DNA of 38,249 nt, from the NCBI GenBank assembly GCA_028688815.1, contig JAQTXJ010000020.1, forward strand, positions 1-38,249, written 5' to 3'. The notes under the pieces were generated by a model. That model made no database searches, was not told the DNA's origin, and worked only from the letters and a program-made list of their open reading frames with translations. Each line of letters opens with the position of its first letter. Within the stretch, counting starts at the first letter, position 1. Position numbers and translations under genes: made by a program. Positions 1-7,673 of the stretch are shown piece by piece. This stretch comes from a bacterium (lineage in GTDB: Bacteria; Hydrothermota; UBA3073; JACQXS01; JAQTXJ01).

Positions 1-468
1 TTTGTCATTACTTGCCTGCTTGGCATAGATATGGTGAGAACTGGAATCCGGTTTATTTGCCTTCAATACTTCCGGGATGGATATGCTGGGTGACTTATCA
101 ATTCCCAATGTTGTAGACCCCGCTTTGGCGGCAATCATAGAGCCTCTTCCCTTGATGGCGGAGGATGAAAGTTGGGTTACGGCATTGTTTAATGAGGCGG
201 AAGAAGAACGTGAATTTGTATTTAACTTGGTAGAAATATTATTGTTTGTTGTAGATATTTTTACCGAAGATTCTTTAAGGGAAGACATACCCGGAACAGT
301 TAAGACCTTAAATAGTTCATCATTAAAACTTGCCCTATTGTCCTGATATTTTTCCCCTTTTAGATTATTAAGAGAGTTAAATTGGGTATTTTTAAGTAAA
401 GCAGTTTTTGTCTTCCCTTTTGAAACAGGTAGATAGTTCTTAGAAATCATATTAGTATTATTATTCAT
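1..468 (-). CDS. fliK: Flagellar hook-length control protein FliK-like, N-terminal part (cut by window edge)
   Basis: The minus strand is open from an ATG at 468 to the window edge, giving 155 residues or more without a stop. The ATG overlaps the TGA of the preceding gene (ATGA), which implies translational coupling. The visible protein is low in complexity and rich in Ser, Thr, Asn and Lys, with one short amphipathic stretch near residues 47-55 (ASFNDELFKVL). This is what the poorly conserved N-terminal half of FliK usually looks like; the conserved C-terminal domain would lie outside the window. FliK is secreted during hook assembly and triggers the export specificity switch. The assignment rests mainly on position: in Bacillus subtilis fliK follows ylxF, as here. 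Sequence evidence alone would not be enough. Confidence 0.6.
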   Translation of the reverse strand, partial: MNNNTNMISKNYLPVSKGKTKTALLKNTQFNSLNNLKGEKYQDNRASFNDELFKVLTVPGMSSLKESSVKISTTNNNISTKLNTNSRSSSASLNNAVTQLSSSAIKGRGSMIAAKAGSTTLGIDKSPSISIPEVLKANKPDSSSHHIYAKQASNDK

Positions 469-1238
469 TTGTTTTTAGAGTTAATGTCTCTTATAAGTTT
501 AGCCGCCCTGCCCGGATTCATAACGCTTAATATCTCGGAAACATTTTTAGGTTTCATTTTTGATAATAAATCAATAACGGTATTATCGTCAAGACTATCC
601 ATAATGGCACTCATTCCCTCAGGTTCCATAGATTCCAGAGTCTTGGTAAGTTTACGTTCGGATTCTTTGACGATACTGTCATTTACACGTTTTGTTTCTA
701 ATAATTGTTTTTCGAGTATTGCCTTGTCTTCTGCTTGTTTTATAGCGACATCAAGTTGTGATAAATTAGAATTTTGAGTTGTTTCATCTTGAGCGAGAAT
801 AGAGTCGGCGTTTAATTTGTTGGTGTCGGCATTAGAAAGCCTGGAAGAAGATGTATCTGTAAGTAAAGAGTCTGTCTTGAATGTATCTGCCAAAGCAACT
901 TTTGAAGAATCTGCTTGTTTCGCTATGGTTTTTTTTGAGGCAAGCTTTGGTTTTAAGACAAAAAATCCTGTCGCTGCAAGAATAATAACAGTAGCACCTA
1001 TAATTATTAATAATAACATTTTCTTGGGAGGTTTTTTTCCGGTTTTTTCTTTCTCGTCCGTTTTCTTTTCTCTGTCATCTCTTTCGTCTCTGGATTTATT
1101 TTTTTTACCGCCCAAGGCTTTTTTAGGAAATTTAATCGAAAAACCACCTTTTTTAGACTTTGTTTTTTTCCCTGCCTTGTTATCCGGAGCAGTGGATTCA
1201 GAGTTAGTTAACTCTTGCTTTTGTTCTTCGTCAGCCAT
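465..1238 (-). CDS. YlxF/MotE-like flagellar membrane protein with MgtE-N-type C-terminus
   Basis: This 257-residue protein begins with a Lys/Glu-rich cytoplasmic stretch (residues 1-73). One membrane helix follows (about 74-95, MLLLIIIGATVIILAAT), then a charged, probably coiled-coil middle (about 150-200). The C-terminal 55 residues carry the helical pattern MDSLDDNTVIDLLSKM followed by a second helical unit with MNPGRAAKLI. That pattern is typical of the MgtE N-terminal/FliG-like fold. The same architecture and position (between fliJ and fliK) describe YlxF of Bacillus and the MotE/FlbB group, which act at the motor or stator rather than in magnesium transport. It starts 30 bp after fliJ, and a GC-rich palindrome lies in the gap. 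The exact role here is not known. Confidence 0.75.
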   Translation of the reverse strand: MADEEQKQELTNSESTAPDNKAGKKTKSKKGGFSIKFPKKALGGKKNKSRDERDDREKKTDEKEKTGKKPPKKMLLLIIIGATVIILAATGFFVLKPKLASKKTIAKQADSSKVALADTFKTDSLLTDTSSSRLSNADTNKLNADSILAQDETTQNSNLSQLDVAIKQAEDKAILEKQLLETKRVNDSIVKESERKLTKTLESMEPEGMSAIMDSLDDNTVIDLLSKMKPKNVSEILSVMNPGRAAKLIRDINSKNK

Positions 1239-1254
1239 AATTATATTTTTTAGT

Positions 1255-1268
1255 CCCGCCTTGGCGGA
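1255..1268. repeat. Short GC-rich palindrome between fliJ and the ylxF-like gene
   Basis: CCCGCCTTGGCGGA forms a CCGCC/GGCGG hairpin in an AT-rich gap. Related copies are at 1737-1751 (TCCGCCTCAGGCGGA) and, more loosely, at 119-132 inside fliK and at 10651-10664. This looks like a small dispersed repeat rather than a terminator, because no T-run follows on either strand. Confidence 0.5.
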
Positions 1269-1715
1269 TTATCTTATCATAATCTGATTGTTATGAACAT
1301 ATTTAGCACATTCGTCTTCAACAGCTTGTTCCCATTTATTTCGCTCGTAATTAAATTCTTCTATTTTTTTCTCCTTTAATTTCTCAAAGATACGTCGGGC
1401 TTTAGATGCCTCAACAAGTTCAAGTCTTTTTTGTTCGCTTAAAAGCATTCTTTCTGCTATTAATTCTTCAGCCGTTTTTATGTGAAAATTTAAAGCTAAT
1501 ATATACTTATCATATAATAATCTTGTATATATATCATCTTCCTGAAGCTCAGTCATCTCTTCAAGTTGGCAGGATTTATATTTTTTCAACTGGGAAGCTT
1601 TTATTTGAGCCTCGAGAAGCAACCGCATAGCTTGTGCAAGTTCTTGTTTTTTCATCTCTTCTATATTCTTTTTATAATTCATAACTTTATCAAGCCTAAA
1701 TTCAAATCTTTTCAT
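1269..1715 (-). CDS. fliJ: Flagellar export chaperone FliJ
   Basis: The protein has 148 residues, the usual FliJ length, and is almost wholly alpha-helical and charged, as expected for an antiparallel coiled coil. The N-terminus MKRFEFRLDKVMNYKKNIEE is typical of FliJ, whose members commonly open with a phenylalanine-rich strand, then LxxVLxxK and a long helix. FliJ sits in the FliH-FliI ATPase complex, activates FliI hexamers and links them to the export gate FlhA. It lies directly downstream of fliI (27-bp gap), as in most flagellar operons. The family diverges fast, so the call combines length, coiled coil, N-terminal motif and context. Confidence 0.85.
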   Translation of the reverse strand: MKRFEFRLDKVMNYKKNIEEMKKQELAQAMRLLLEAQIKASQLKKYKSCQLEEMTELQEDDIYTRLLYDKYILALNFHIKTAEELIAERMLLSEQKRLELVEASKARRIFEKLKEKKIEEFNYERNKWEQAVEDECAKYVHNNQIMIR

Positions 1716-1736
1716 CTTTTAGTAACTCCGCCTCAA

Positions 1737-1751
1737 TCCGCCTCAGGCGGA
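1737..1751. repeat. GC-rich palindrome that supplies the fliI stop codon
   Basis: TCCGCCTCAGGCGGA is a perfect 6-bp inverted repeat with a 3-base centre. The TGA stop of fliI (1743-1745 on the minus strand) lies in the centre, so insertion of such an element probably set the present C-terminus of FliI. It belongs with the palindromes at 1255-1268 and 10651-10664. Confidence 0.55.
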
Positions 1752-3062
1752 TTTGCTAAGCTCAATTAATTGTTGAATGGTTTGCTTATATTCTGCTTTT
1801 AAATCGATTTCTTGTTCTGCAAAATCGTTAATTTTATCAATCATATCTATTGCACGGTCTATTTTGGGGTTGGAATGCCTGACATATGCCCCAATGTTTA
1901 TAAGATCTTCGGTTTCCCTATGTAATGCAAGAATGTCTCTCGTTAACTTTGCTGCATTATTATGTTCTTTGGGGACAATGTCTATCATTAGTCTTGAAAT
2001 ACTCGAAAGAATGTCTATTGCAGGATAATGATTTGCATGGGCAAGTTTTCTTGAAAGAACAATGTGTCCATCAAGAATTGCTCTTACCGCATCCGATATC
2101 GGCTCATCCATATCTCCCTGTTCGACAAGAACGGTGTAGAATCCTGTAATGCTGCCGGTATCAGACATTCCCGAACGCTCAAGAAGTTTTGGTAAAAGTG
2201 CAAAAACCGAAGGAGTAAATCCTTTTGTTGTTGGTGGTTCTCCAATGGATAACCCTATCTCTCTTTGTGCGATTGCTATACGAGTTATGGAATCCAATAA
2301 TAATAATACGTTATACCCCTTATCTCTGAAATATTCTGCTATCGTGGTAGCCGTGAATGCTCCTTTTAATCTTATAAGAGCAGGTTGTTCGGAAGTGGAA
2401 ACAACCACGACCGATTTGCTAATACCTTCTTTTAAATCTTTTTCGATGAAATCTTTAACTTCCCTACCCCTTTCTCCTGTGAGTCCAATTACGTTTATAT
2501 CAGCTTTGCAATACCTTGCAATCATACCCATTAATGTACTTTTCCCTATACCGCTTCCGGAAAATATTCCTATCCTTTGACCTTTTCCGCAAGTTAAAAA
2601 ACCATCTATTACCTTTATCCCGGTAGGCAGAACCTCTTTTACTCTTGAACGCTTTAAGGGATGAGGAGCTACATTATATACACACCTGTTCTCTGAACTT
2701 AAAATGGGTCCCTTGTCGTCTATTGGATTCCCCAGCCCGTCTAATACCCTGCCAAGAAGAGCATTGCTGACGGGTATTTCTAATGGCTTACCTGTTGTAA
2801 TAACTTCGGTGTCCGGAGAAATGCCATCCATTGAACCAAGTGGCATAAGAAGCGTATTATCGCCCTTGAAACCAACTACTTCGGTTTTTATGCTTTCTTG
2901 AGAATTGTTATTATTTATTAGATTGCAAACTTCGCCAATTCCTGCATGAAGTCCGCGTGCTTCAATTGTAAGCCCTGTTACACCGGTAACTTTACCGCTA
3001 TGAGATATAAAATCCGTATTCTCTATTTTTGTTAAATATTTATCCAATAAAAGTTCTGTCAT
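1743..3062 (-). CDS. fliI: Flagellum-specific export ATPase FliI
   Basis: This is a 439-residue F1-beta-like ATPase. The P-loop GSGIGKST is at residues 169-176, followed by the type-III-ATPase block GLTGERGREVKDF (193-205). The Walker B strand VLLLLDSITRIA has Asp257, and the GEPPTTKGFTPSVFALLPKLLERSG region is typical of FliI and YscN rather than of F-type ATPases. FliI energises export of rod, hook and filament subunits with FliH and FliJ, at the cytoplasmic face of the basal body. Length matches the family (about 430-460). It starts 10 bp after fliH. The start has only a weak Shine-Dalgarno sequence (AAAGAAA), as do several genes in this operon. The C-terminus ends inside a short palindromic repeat. 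Confidence 0.98.
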   Translation of the reverse strand: MTELLLDKYLTKIENTDFISHSGKVTGVTGLTIEARGLHAGIGEVCNLINNNNSQESIKTEVVGFKGDNTLLMPLGSMDGISPDTEVITTGKPLEIPVSNALLGRVLDGLGNPIDDKGPILSSENRCVYNVAPHPLKRSRVKEVLPTGIKVIDGFLTCGKGQRIGIFSGSGIGKSTLMGMIARYCKADINVIGLTGERGREVKDFIEKDLKEGISKSVVVVSTSEQPALIRLKGAFTATTIAEYFRDKGYNVLLLLDSITRIAIAQREIGLSIGEPPTTKGFTPSVFALLPKLLERSGMSDTGSITGFYTVLVEQGDMDEPISDAVRAILDGHIVLSRKLAHANHYPAIDILSSISRLMIDIVPKEHNNAAKLTRDILALHRETEDLINIGAYVRHSNPKIDRAIDMIDKINDFAEQEIDLKAEYKQTIQQLIELSKSA

Positions 3063-3072
3063 AATTTCTTTA

Positions 3073-3648
3073 TTAGATCTCTTCTAATTTTTTAAACTTG
3101 GATTCAATAGTGGCATCTATTTTCCCAACACTGGTTTCTATTAAACAACCTCCCCGGGATATATTTTCGCCTGCTATTATTTGAAACTTTGAAACATAAG
3201 GAAGAGACGCTATCCATTCGCTTTCTTTTGATTTTATAATGTCAAAATCTACAGGGTTAACTTTAATTATAACCCTTTCTTCTTCTCTTATCCGCTTTAT
3301 GGCTTCGCCTACAGTGTCAATAATTACTTTGGGATTTTCGTTTATCTCAATCTCTATAACTTTTTTGGCTATCTCTTTTACTAATTTAAATATGGTTGTT
3401 TCCGATGATTTTAAAAGTTTCTCTTTTTCCTCTAAAAAAGAATGAACTAAAAATTCTAACTTCTCTTTAGTGTTTTGCAACTCGTTCTTTGCCATTGTTA
3501 ACCCTTTTTCTGTTCCTTTTATACTTCCATCCCTAAATCCTTCCTCGTAAACTTTATTCCAGAAATCTAGATGTTCAGATGTATTTTGCGTAGCCTGACG
3601 AAAAGATATGTCTTTTAAGGGCATGCTCGTTTTTATTGTATATTCCAT
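3073..3648 (-). CDS. fliH: Flagellar assembly protein FliH
   Basis: This 191-residue protein lies between fliG and fliI. The N-terminal third is variable. The middle helix contains GxxxG-like spacing and charged repeats (residues about 38-85). The C-terminal part holds the FliH/V-ATPase-E-like region, including VKEIAKKVIEIEINENPKVI, the RIREEERVIIKVNPVDFDII segment and a final GGCLIETSVGKIDATIESKF, which closely fits the family's usual C-terminal block. FliH is a dimer that binds FliI and anchors it to FliN at the C-ring, regulating its ATPase. It is 6 bp downstream of fliG. No clear ribosome binding site precedes the ATG, and coupling to fliG translation is likely. Confidence 0.93.
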   Translation of the reverse strand: MEYTIKTSMPLKDISFRQATQNTSEHLDFWNKVYEEGFRDGSIKGTEKGLTMAKNELQNTKEKLEFLVHSFLEEKEKLLKSSETTIFKLVKEIAKKVIEIEINENPKVIIDTVGEAIKRIREEERVIIKVNPVDFDIIKSKESEWIASLPYVSKFQIIAGENISRGGCLIETSVGKIDATIESKFKKLEEI

Positions 3649-3654
3649 AAATTA

Positions 3655-4638
3655 TTATTGTTTCTTTTGTAACGTAACCTTGCCCTCTTCATCAAGCCTT
3701 CTTATTATTTCTACAACTTTTCTTTGAGATTCTTCTATTTCTGCTAATCTCAAAGCACCAAGCGTTTCAAATTCTTCCATCAACTCTTCTTTTGCCCTTT
3801 CTGATACGTTGGATAAAATCTTATTTTTTATCTTATCGTTTGCGCCTTTTAATGCTACAACAAGAGTATGCCTATCTATCTCACGAATAATCTGCTGGAG
3901 TGCTTTGTCTTCCATATCTGCTATATCATCAAATGTGAATATTAAATCTTTCATCCTGTTTGCTGTGTCCGAATCTTTTTCCCCTATAGACTTTAATATA
4001 TTTTGAGCGTCTGCTCCACCAATGTAAGATACAATTGTAGATGCAATACCAATTCCGCTTGAACGACGAATCTCTTCTTTGGATGTAGCTAATCGTAGTT
4101 TCATTCTTAAACTCTGTGCTATTATATTAACTGTTTCCGGCGCAACATTATCAAGTTTGGTCATTTTTTTTATGACTGCTTCCATTGTTTCAGGAGGCAA
4201 GTCTCTCAAAATCATTGATGCTTTTGCTGGGGGAATGGTCCTTAACGTTATTGCTATAGTTTGTGGTTGGTCATTTTTTATTGCATCAAGAAGAGCAAAA
4301 GGATCTGCATTCTGAAGAATTTCCAATGCCTTTTTGTCGCTTTCCCCACCATAATCCCCTACTATTTCTGAATATTCCAAATTTCCCATTACTTGGTTTA
4401 GAAGTGCAGTTGCTCTGGTCTGGTTGCCTACAATAGGTTGTTCTGTCATCAATTCATTAAATTCGGATAATACATTTTTTACTGCTCTCGGTGGGATATT
4501 TCCAAGTTGTGCTATTTCTTTTGCTACTGATTTTATTTCCTCAGGAGATAACTGTTTTAACACTTCGACTGCAAGAGTATCATCAAGCCATGCGATAATA
4601 ACTGCTGCTTTTTGTGGCCCTGATAGTTCTTCTGCCAT
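3655..4638 (-). CDS. fliG: Flagellar motor switch protein FliG
   Basis: The protein has 327 residues, near the family's usual 330-340. It opens with LSGPQKAAVIIAWLDDTLAVEVLKQLSPEEI, the FliG N-terminal domain that binds FliF. The middle domain (about 110-190) includes FALLDAIKNDQPQTIAITL, a close match to the conserved EHPQ-type segment with NDQPQ in its place. The C-terminal domain holds the torque helix with alternating charges (about 245-300: REIDRHTLVVALKGA and the following helices). FliG sits on the MS ring and converts stator work into rotation. It follows fliF after a 55-bp gap that contains a hairpin. The tail ends in a charged, probably disordered segment. Confidence 0.98.
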   Translation of the reverse strand: MAEELSGPQKAAVIIAWLDDTLAVEVLKQLSPEEIKSVAKEIAQLGNIPPRAVKNVLSEFNELMTEQPIVGNQTRATALLNQVMGNLEYSEIVGDYGGESDKKALEILQNADPFALLDAIKNDQPQTIAITLRTIPPAKASMILRDLPPETMEAVIKKMTKLDNVAPETVNIIAQSLRMKLRLATSKEEIRRSSGIGIASTIVSYIGGADAQNILKSIGEKDSDTANRMKDLIFTFDDIADMEDKALQQIIREIDRHTLVVALKGANDKIKNKILSNVSERAKEELMEEFETLGALRLAEIEESQRKVVEIIRRLDEEGKVTLQKKQ

Positions 4639-4653
4639 ATATTATTTATTACA

Positions 4654-4680
4654 AGTTCTTGGGCGATAGCCCTTAGAACT
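4654..4680 (-). other. Intercistronic hairpin between fliF and fliG
   Basis: AGTTCT and GGGC pair with GCCC and AGAACT around a GATA loop, interrupted by a small internal bulge. It lies in the 55-bp gap downstream of fliF, ending 15 bases before the fliG start. There is no T-run after it in the direction of transcription, so a terminator is unlikely. An mRNA processing or stability element, or a dispersed palindrome, fits better. Confidence 0.5.
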
Positions 4681-4693
4681 CGTTATCTTGTTT

Positions 4694-6175
4694 TTATTTC
4701 AGTAATCTTTTTATTACTCCCGCAAGCATATTTGGGTTCTCAGCTACGGTCTTTGAAAAGTCTTCTTTTAGTTTATTAAAATCTGTTTTTTCTTCTCCCT
4801 GTGTACTTTCTGTTGATCTACCTGCAGATGTCTGAGTGTTTGTAGCAGTTTGTCCGGCGGCGGCAGGACGATTGGAAATAGGACGACCGGCAGTGGCAGG
4901 CATAGAACCTAATAACCGTATTAAAAACATAAGAACTACAATAATTACTATTCCAGTTACTATAGGTGTTATAAGTGGTTGTATTATAACTAAAATAGGT
5001 ATCCCTTCTTTTTCCGGTTTCTGTGTGTCAATAACAGGTGCTCCGAAAGGAACGGAAGTGACTTCTATAGAATCTCCCCTTGTTAATGTATATCCTACTG
5101 CATTTTTTACAAGCGATTGAAACTTCATTAGATCAGTTTCACTACGAGGAGTATATTTATAAGATTTCTTACCGTTTTCTTCTACAAGATCGTATGTCCC
5201 ATTTATTAAAGCCGAAACAGAAAGCCTGTTTATGGTCCCGGCACGATTGATTACCTGCTGAACACTTTTTGTTATCTCATAATTAGTTACAGAACTTTTT
5301 TCACCACTTTGCCCGCCGGAACGTTTTTCCTCACTTCTTACTACCTGTCCTTCCGGGTCATATTTTTCGTTAGTCTCGACTATATTGGTAAAATTAATGT
5401 CTGCATTTACTTTTACGATTACATTGCTATAACCTACTGCTTTTTCAAGCAAAGATTGAGCTTTTTGCGCAAGATAACGCTCTACATCGCGTTTTGTTTC
5501 TAATTGATTGCTTGATAAAATGGCAATGTTGTCCGCTTCACTGCCAACTCCACCGTGTAAAAGTTCTCCGGAATAATCAAGTATAGTTACATTTTGTGCC
5601 TCTAAACCTTCTACGGATGAGGCAATAAGATGAGCAATGCCCTTTATTTGTGATTCAGAAAGAGGACTTTTTAATCTTAATACTACTGATGCACTCGGTG
5701 ATTTCTGGTCTTCTTTAAATAATCGTTCCTTTGGTGTAACAAGGTGAACCCTTACACTGCTGACTTCTTCTATGCTCTGGATAGTTCGTACAAGTTCTCC
5801 CTCAAGTGCACGTTTATAATTTATTTCTTCCACAAATGCAGTTGTTCCAAGGTTGTTTTTGTCAAATATTTCATAACCTACTGTCCCACCCTTGGGAATT
5901 CCTTTAGATGCTAAATTTAGCCGGGACTCATAAACTTGAAGTTCAGGAACAAGAATTTTTGTGCCACCATCCGTTATTTTGTAAGGGATGCTAAGCTCTT
6001 TAAGGTTTTTGGTTATCTCGCCTGCTTCTTTTAAACTGAGCTCAGAATAAAGAGTGACAAATTTTTCATTTTTGCTTTTCATAGTTGGAACAACCATAAA
6101 AGACGCTACCGCTGTTATGATTATCCCAATAAAAAGAATTTTCTGTAATATTCCAAGCTTGCTCCAGAATTTCAT
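4694..6175 (-). CDS. fliF: Flagellar MS-ring protein FliF
   Basis: This 493-residue protein has two membrane helices, one near residues 9-30 (LGILQKILFIGIIITAVASF) and one near 395-425 (GIPILVIIQPLITPIVTGIV). Between them lie the periplasmic ring-building motifs: YSELSLKEAGEITKNL, the LASKGIPKGGTVGYEIFD block and RALEGELVRTIQSIEEVSSVRVHL, all closely typical of FliF. The cytoplasmic tail ends DFSKTVAENPNMLAGVIKRLL, the segment that binds FliG. FliF forms the inner-membrane ring that nucleates the motor and export gate. It is somewhat shorter than many homologues because the linker before the second helix is short. It follows fliE by 62 bp. The ATG has no clear ribosome binding site. Confidence 0.97.
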   Translation of the reverse strand: MKFWSKLGILQKILFIGIIITAVASFMVVPTMKSKNEKFVTLYSELSLKEAGEITKNLKELSIPYKITDGGTKILVPELQVYESRLNLASKGIPKGGTVGYEIFDKNNLGTTAFVEEINYKRALEGELVRTIQSIEEVSSVRVHLVTPKERLFKEDQKSPSASVVLRLKSPLSESQIKGIAHLIASSVEGLEAQNVTILDYSGELLHGGVGSEADNIAILSSNQLETKRDVERYLAQKAQSLLEKAVGYSNVIVKVNADINFTNIVETNEKYDPEGQVVRSEEKRSGGQSGEKSSVTNYEITKSVQQVINRAGTINRLSVSALINGTYDLVEENGKKSYKYTPRSETDLMKFQSLVKNAVGYTLTRGDSIEVTSVPFGAPVIDTQKPEKEGIPILVIIQPLITPIVTGIVIIVVLMFLIRLLGSMPATAGRPISNRPAAAGQTATNTQTSAGRSTESTQGEEKTDFNKLKEDFSKTVAENPNMLAGVIKRLLK

Positions 6176-6237
6176 AGAATTATTTTAAATAAAATATCTC
6201 CCCGTTATTATGTTTTTCATATTATTATACTTTAATA

Positions 6238-6525
6238 TTATATCTGTGTGCGCATTACTTCTTCGTAAGCCGTCTGTAATCTATTACGAAGTTCAAGCAT
6301 AAGTTGGAAGCTTATTTGCGCCTCTTGAGTCGCTATCATTACCTTATGAATGTCTACTTCTTTCCCTGAAGTAAATTTCTCTATGGAATTGTCCGCTTCC
6401 TTTTGCAAGTCATTAACCTCTTTAACAAAATTCTCTAAAACGGATTTAAAGTCAACGGATTTGTCTGATTTTGCCGCTTCTAATTTTGCAAGAGCTTCGA
6501 ATTGAATTCTACTAATTTTATCCAT
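6238..6525 (-). CDS. fliE: Flagellar hook-basal body protein FliE
   Basis: I place the start at the ATG at 6525, giving 95 residues, because AGGAGG lies at 6530-6535, four bases upstream. An upstream in-frame GTG at 6543 would add six residues that include the Shine-Dalgarno itself. The C-terminal half is diagnostic: IHKVMIATQEAQISFQLMLELRNRLQTAYEEVMRTQI matches the conserved FliE block (VMIAxQKAxxxFxLxxxVRNKxxxAYxEIMRMQV) nearly position by position. FliE links the MS ring to the rod and is itself secreted. The gene lies 96 bp after flgC, and this gap contains a short TCTAAAA-type AT-rich direct repeat. Confidence 0.95.
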   Translation of the reverse strand: MDKISRIQFEALAKLEAAKSDKSVDFKSVLENFVKEVNDLQKEADNSIEKFTSGKEVDIHKVMIATQEAQISFQLMLELRNRLQTAYEEVMRTQI

Positions 6526-6621
6526 TAAACCTCCTATCTCCACTTAAGGCGGATACCGGGATCGTACTCTGTACTCTACAATCCCAAATCCAAAGTCTAA
6601 AATCTAAAATTTGCATTTTTT

Positions 6622-7125
6622 TTATCTCCCTATGTCAAGTGCTGTTCTTGCCATTGATTTACTTGCATTAATTGATGCAACATTTGCTTCATAAGCCCTT
6701 TTGGCTATTACCATATCCGTAAGCTCTTTAGTAATATCTACATTAGGTAATTTTACGTAACCATCTTTATCTGCATCCGGATGAGAAGGATTGTATACTG
6801 TCTTAAATGGAGTAGCTGTGTCTTCAATTACTTCATCTACCTCTACACCCTGTTTTTGTTGTGTGGACTCTGATCTCATAGCGTCAAGCGATGGCATATG
6901 ACGAGGATGCGTCAAAGAAAGAGGCGTTTTTGTAGCTTCTAGCCCACTAAGATGCTGTGAAAAATTATCTTCCGATTTCAGTAAAACCTCGTGTCTGCGA
7001 TAAGGTCCACCCGTAAAACTACGAGTCGTATTTATATTTGCAATATTGTTTGCTATTTGATTTAGTTTGACACGCTGTGCATACAGCCCGGATGCACCTA
7101 TGTCAATTCCAGGAAACCACCCCAT
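6622..7125 (-). CDS. flgC: Flagellar proximal rod protein FlgC
   Basis: This 167-residue protein has the rod/hook N-terminal signature DIGASGLYAQRVKLNQIANNIANINT (residues 8-33). It has the FlgC C-terminus PNVDITKELTDMVIAKRAYEANVASINASKSMARTALDIGR, which forms the axial coiled coil. The middle loop (about 60-115) is longer than in many FlgC proteins of about 135-150 residues. FlgC is exported through the type III apparatus and polymerises with FlgB and FlgF in the rod. A GGGGG run seven bases upstream of the ATG may serve as ribosome binding site. It follows flgB by 22 bp. Confidence 0.97.
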   Translation of the reverse strand: MGWFPGIDIGASGLYAQRVKLNQIANNIANINTTRSFTGGPYRRHEVLLKSEDNFSQHLSGLEATKTPLSLTHPRHMPSLDAMRSESTQQKQGVEVDEVIEDTATPFKTVYNPSHPDADKDGYVKLPNVDITKELTDMVIAKRAYEANVASINASKSMARTALDIGR

Positions 7126-7147
7126 ATAATAACCCCCATTTTTTTAA

Positions 7148-7558
7148 TTATTGTCTTCTTATACTTGCCGATAAAAGTCTGTATTTGAAAGAAATTAAAT
7201 TAACATACGTATCCCAATTTAAAGAATTCTTTGCAAGTTCAACTATTTCTTTATCTATCTCTATGTTATTTACTTTTCCGGCCGGAATCGGAGCAGTTGA
7301 AGCTTCAACCACGGGATTTATGTTGTGAATGTCATTATTGGCTCTGCCAACGGGTAGATGATTTTGATTTGTGCGTGTCCCGGCCAATTTGAATCCAAGC
7401 TTTTCATCAAGAAGCTCTTCGAATTTTACTTTTGACGCAGAATACCCCGGAGTGGAAACATTGGAAATATTCTGGGCAATTACCTTGTTTCTCAAAGAAC
7501 TAACATCCAACCCTTTTTTTGTAGCATCAAAACCTATATCGTTAAAAATACTATTCAT
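7148..7558 (-). CDS. flgB: Flagellar proximal rod protein FlgB
   Basis: This 136-residue protein begins MNSIFNDIGFDATKKGLDVSSLRNKVIAQNISNVSTPGYSASKVKFEE, matching the FlgB pattern of a short lead, LxVRxxRQxVIAxNIANxxTPGY and a DFxxxL region. The C-terminal helix (NNIEIDKEIVELAKNSLNWDTYVNLISFKYRLLSASI) is also typical of the family. FlgB is the first rod subunit above FliE. This is the first gene of the flagellar operon. The start codon is only about six bases downstream of the transcription start predicted from the -24/-12 element, so the message would be nearly leaderless; no Shine-Dalgarno is visible. Confidence 0.96.
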   Translation of the reverse strand: MNSIFNDIGFDATKKGLDVSSLRNKVIAQNISNVSTPGYSASKVKFEELLDEKLGFKLAGTRTNQNHLPVGRANNDIHNINPVVEASTAPIPAGKVNNIEIDKEIVELAKNSLNWDTYVNLISFKYRLLSASIRRQ

Positions 7559-7574
7559 TATATATATTTATAAT

Positions 7575-7591
7575 AGCAAATTTCATGCCAA
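7575..7591 (-). promoter_or_regulatory. Sigma-54 (-24/-12) promoter of the flgB operon
   Basis: On the minus strand TTGGCATGAAATTTGCT fits the consensus TGGCAC-N5-TTGCW with GG and GC at the required spacing. The implied start of transcription is near 7564. A perfect 15-bp palindrome, TACCTATAATAGGTA, lies just upstream at 7601-7615 and could be an operator or activator site. Confidence 0.85.
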
Positions 7592-7600
7592 AATTTACAC

Positions 7601-7615
7601 TACCTATAATAGGTA
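7601..7615. promoter_or_regulatory. Palindrome upstream of the flgB promoter
   Basis: TACCTATAATAGGTA is a perfect dyad around a single central A, centred roughly 44 bases upstream of the predicted flgB transcription start. A similar dyad with the same arms, CCTAT-TAG-ATAGG, lies at 11000-11012 in the divergent intergenic region. No function can be proved from the sequence. Confidence 0.35.
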
Positions 7616-7673
7616 TATAAAATAATAAATTCATAAAACTATTTTTTTTACGATAGGCAAAAAACTCCACCTG

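Noticed and set aside
77-346. Plus-strand 89-codon frame at the left edge
   Set aside because: It is antisense to the open FliK-like frame that is coupled by ATGA to the ylxF-like gene; the context supports the minus strand.
6526-6543. GTG start of fliE at 6543
   Set aside because: It would place the strong AGGAGG ribosome binding site inside the coding region; the ATG at 6525 is correctly spaced from it.
465-7625. Plus-strand frames across the flagellar operon
   Set aside because: All are antisense to well-supported flagellar genes and have low-complexity or unrecognisable products.
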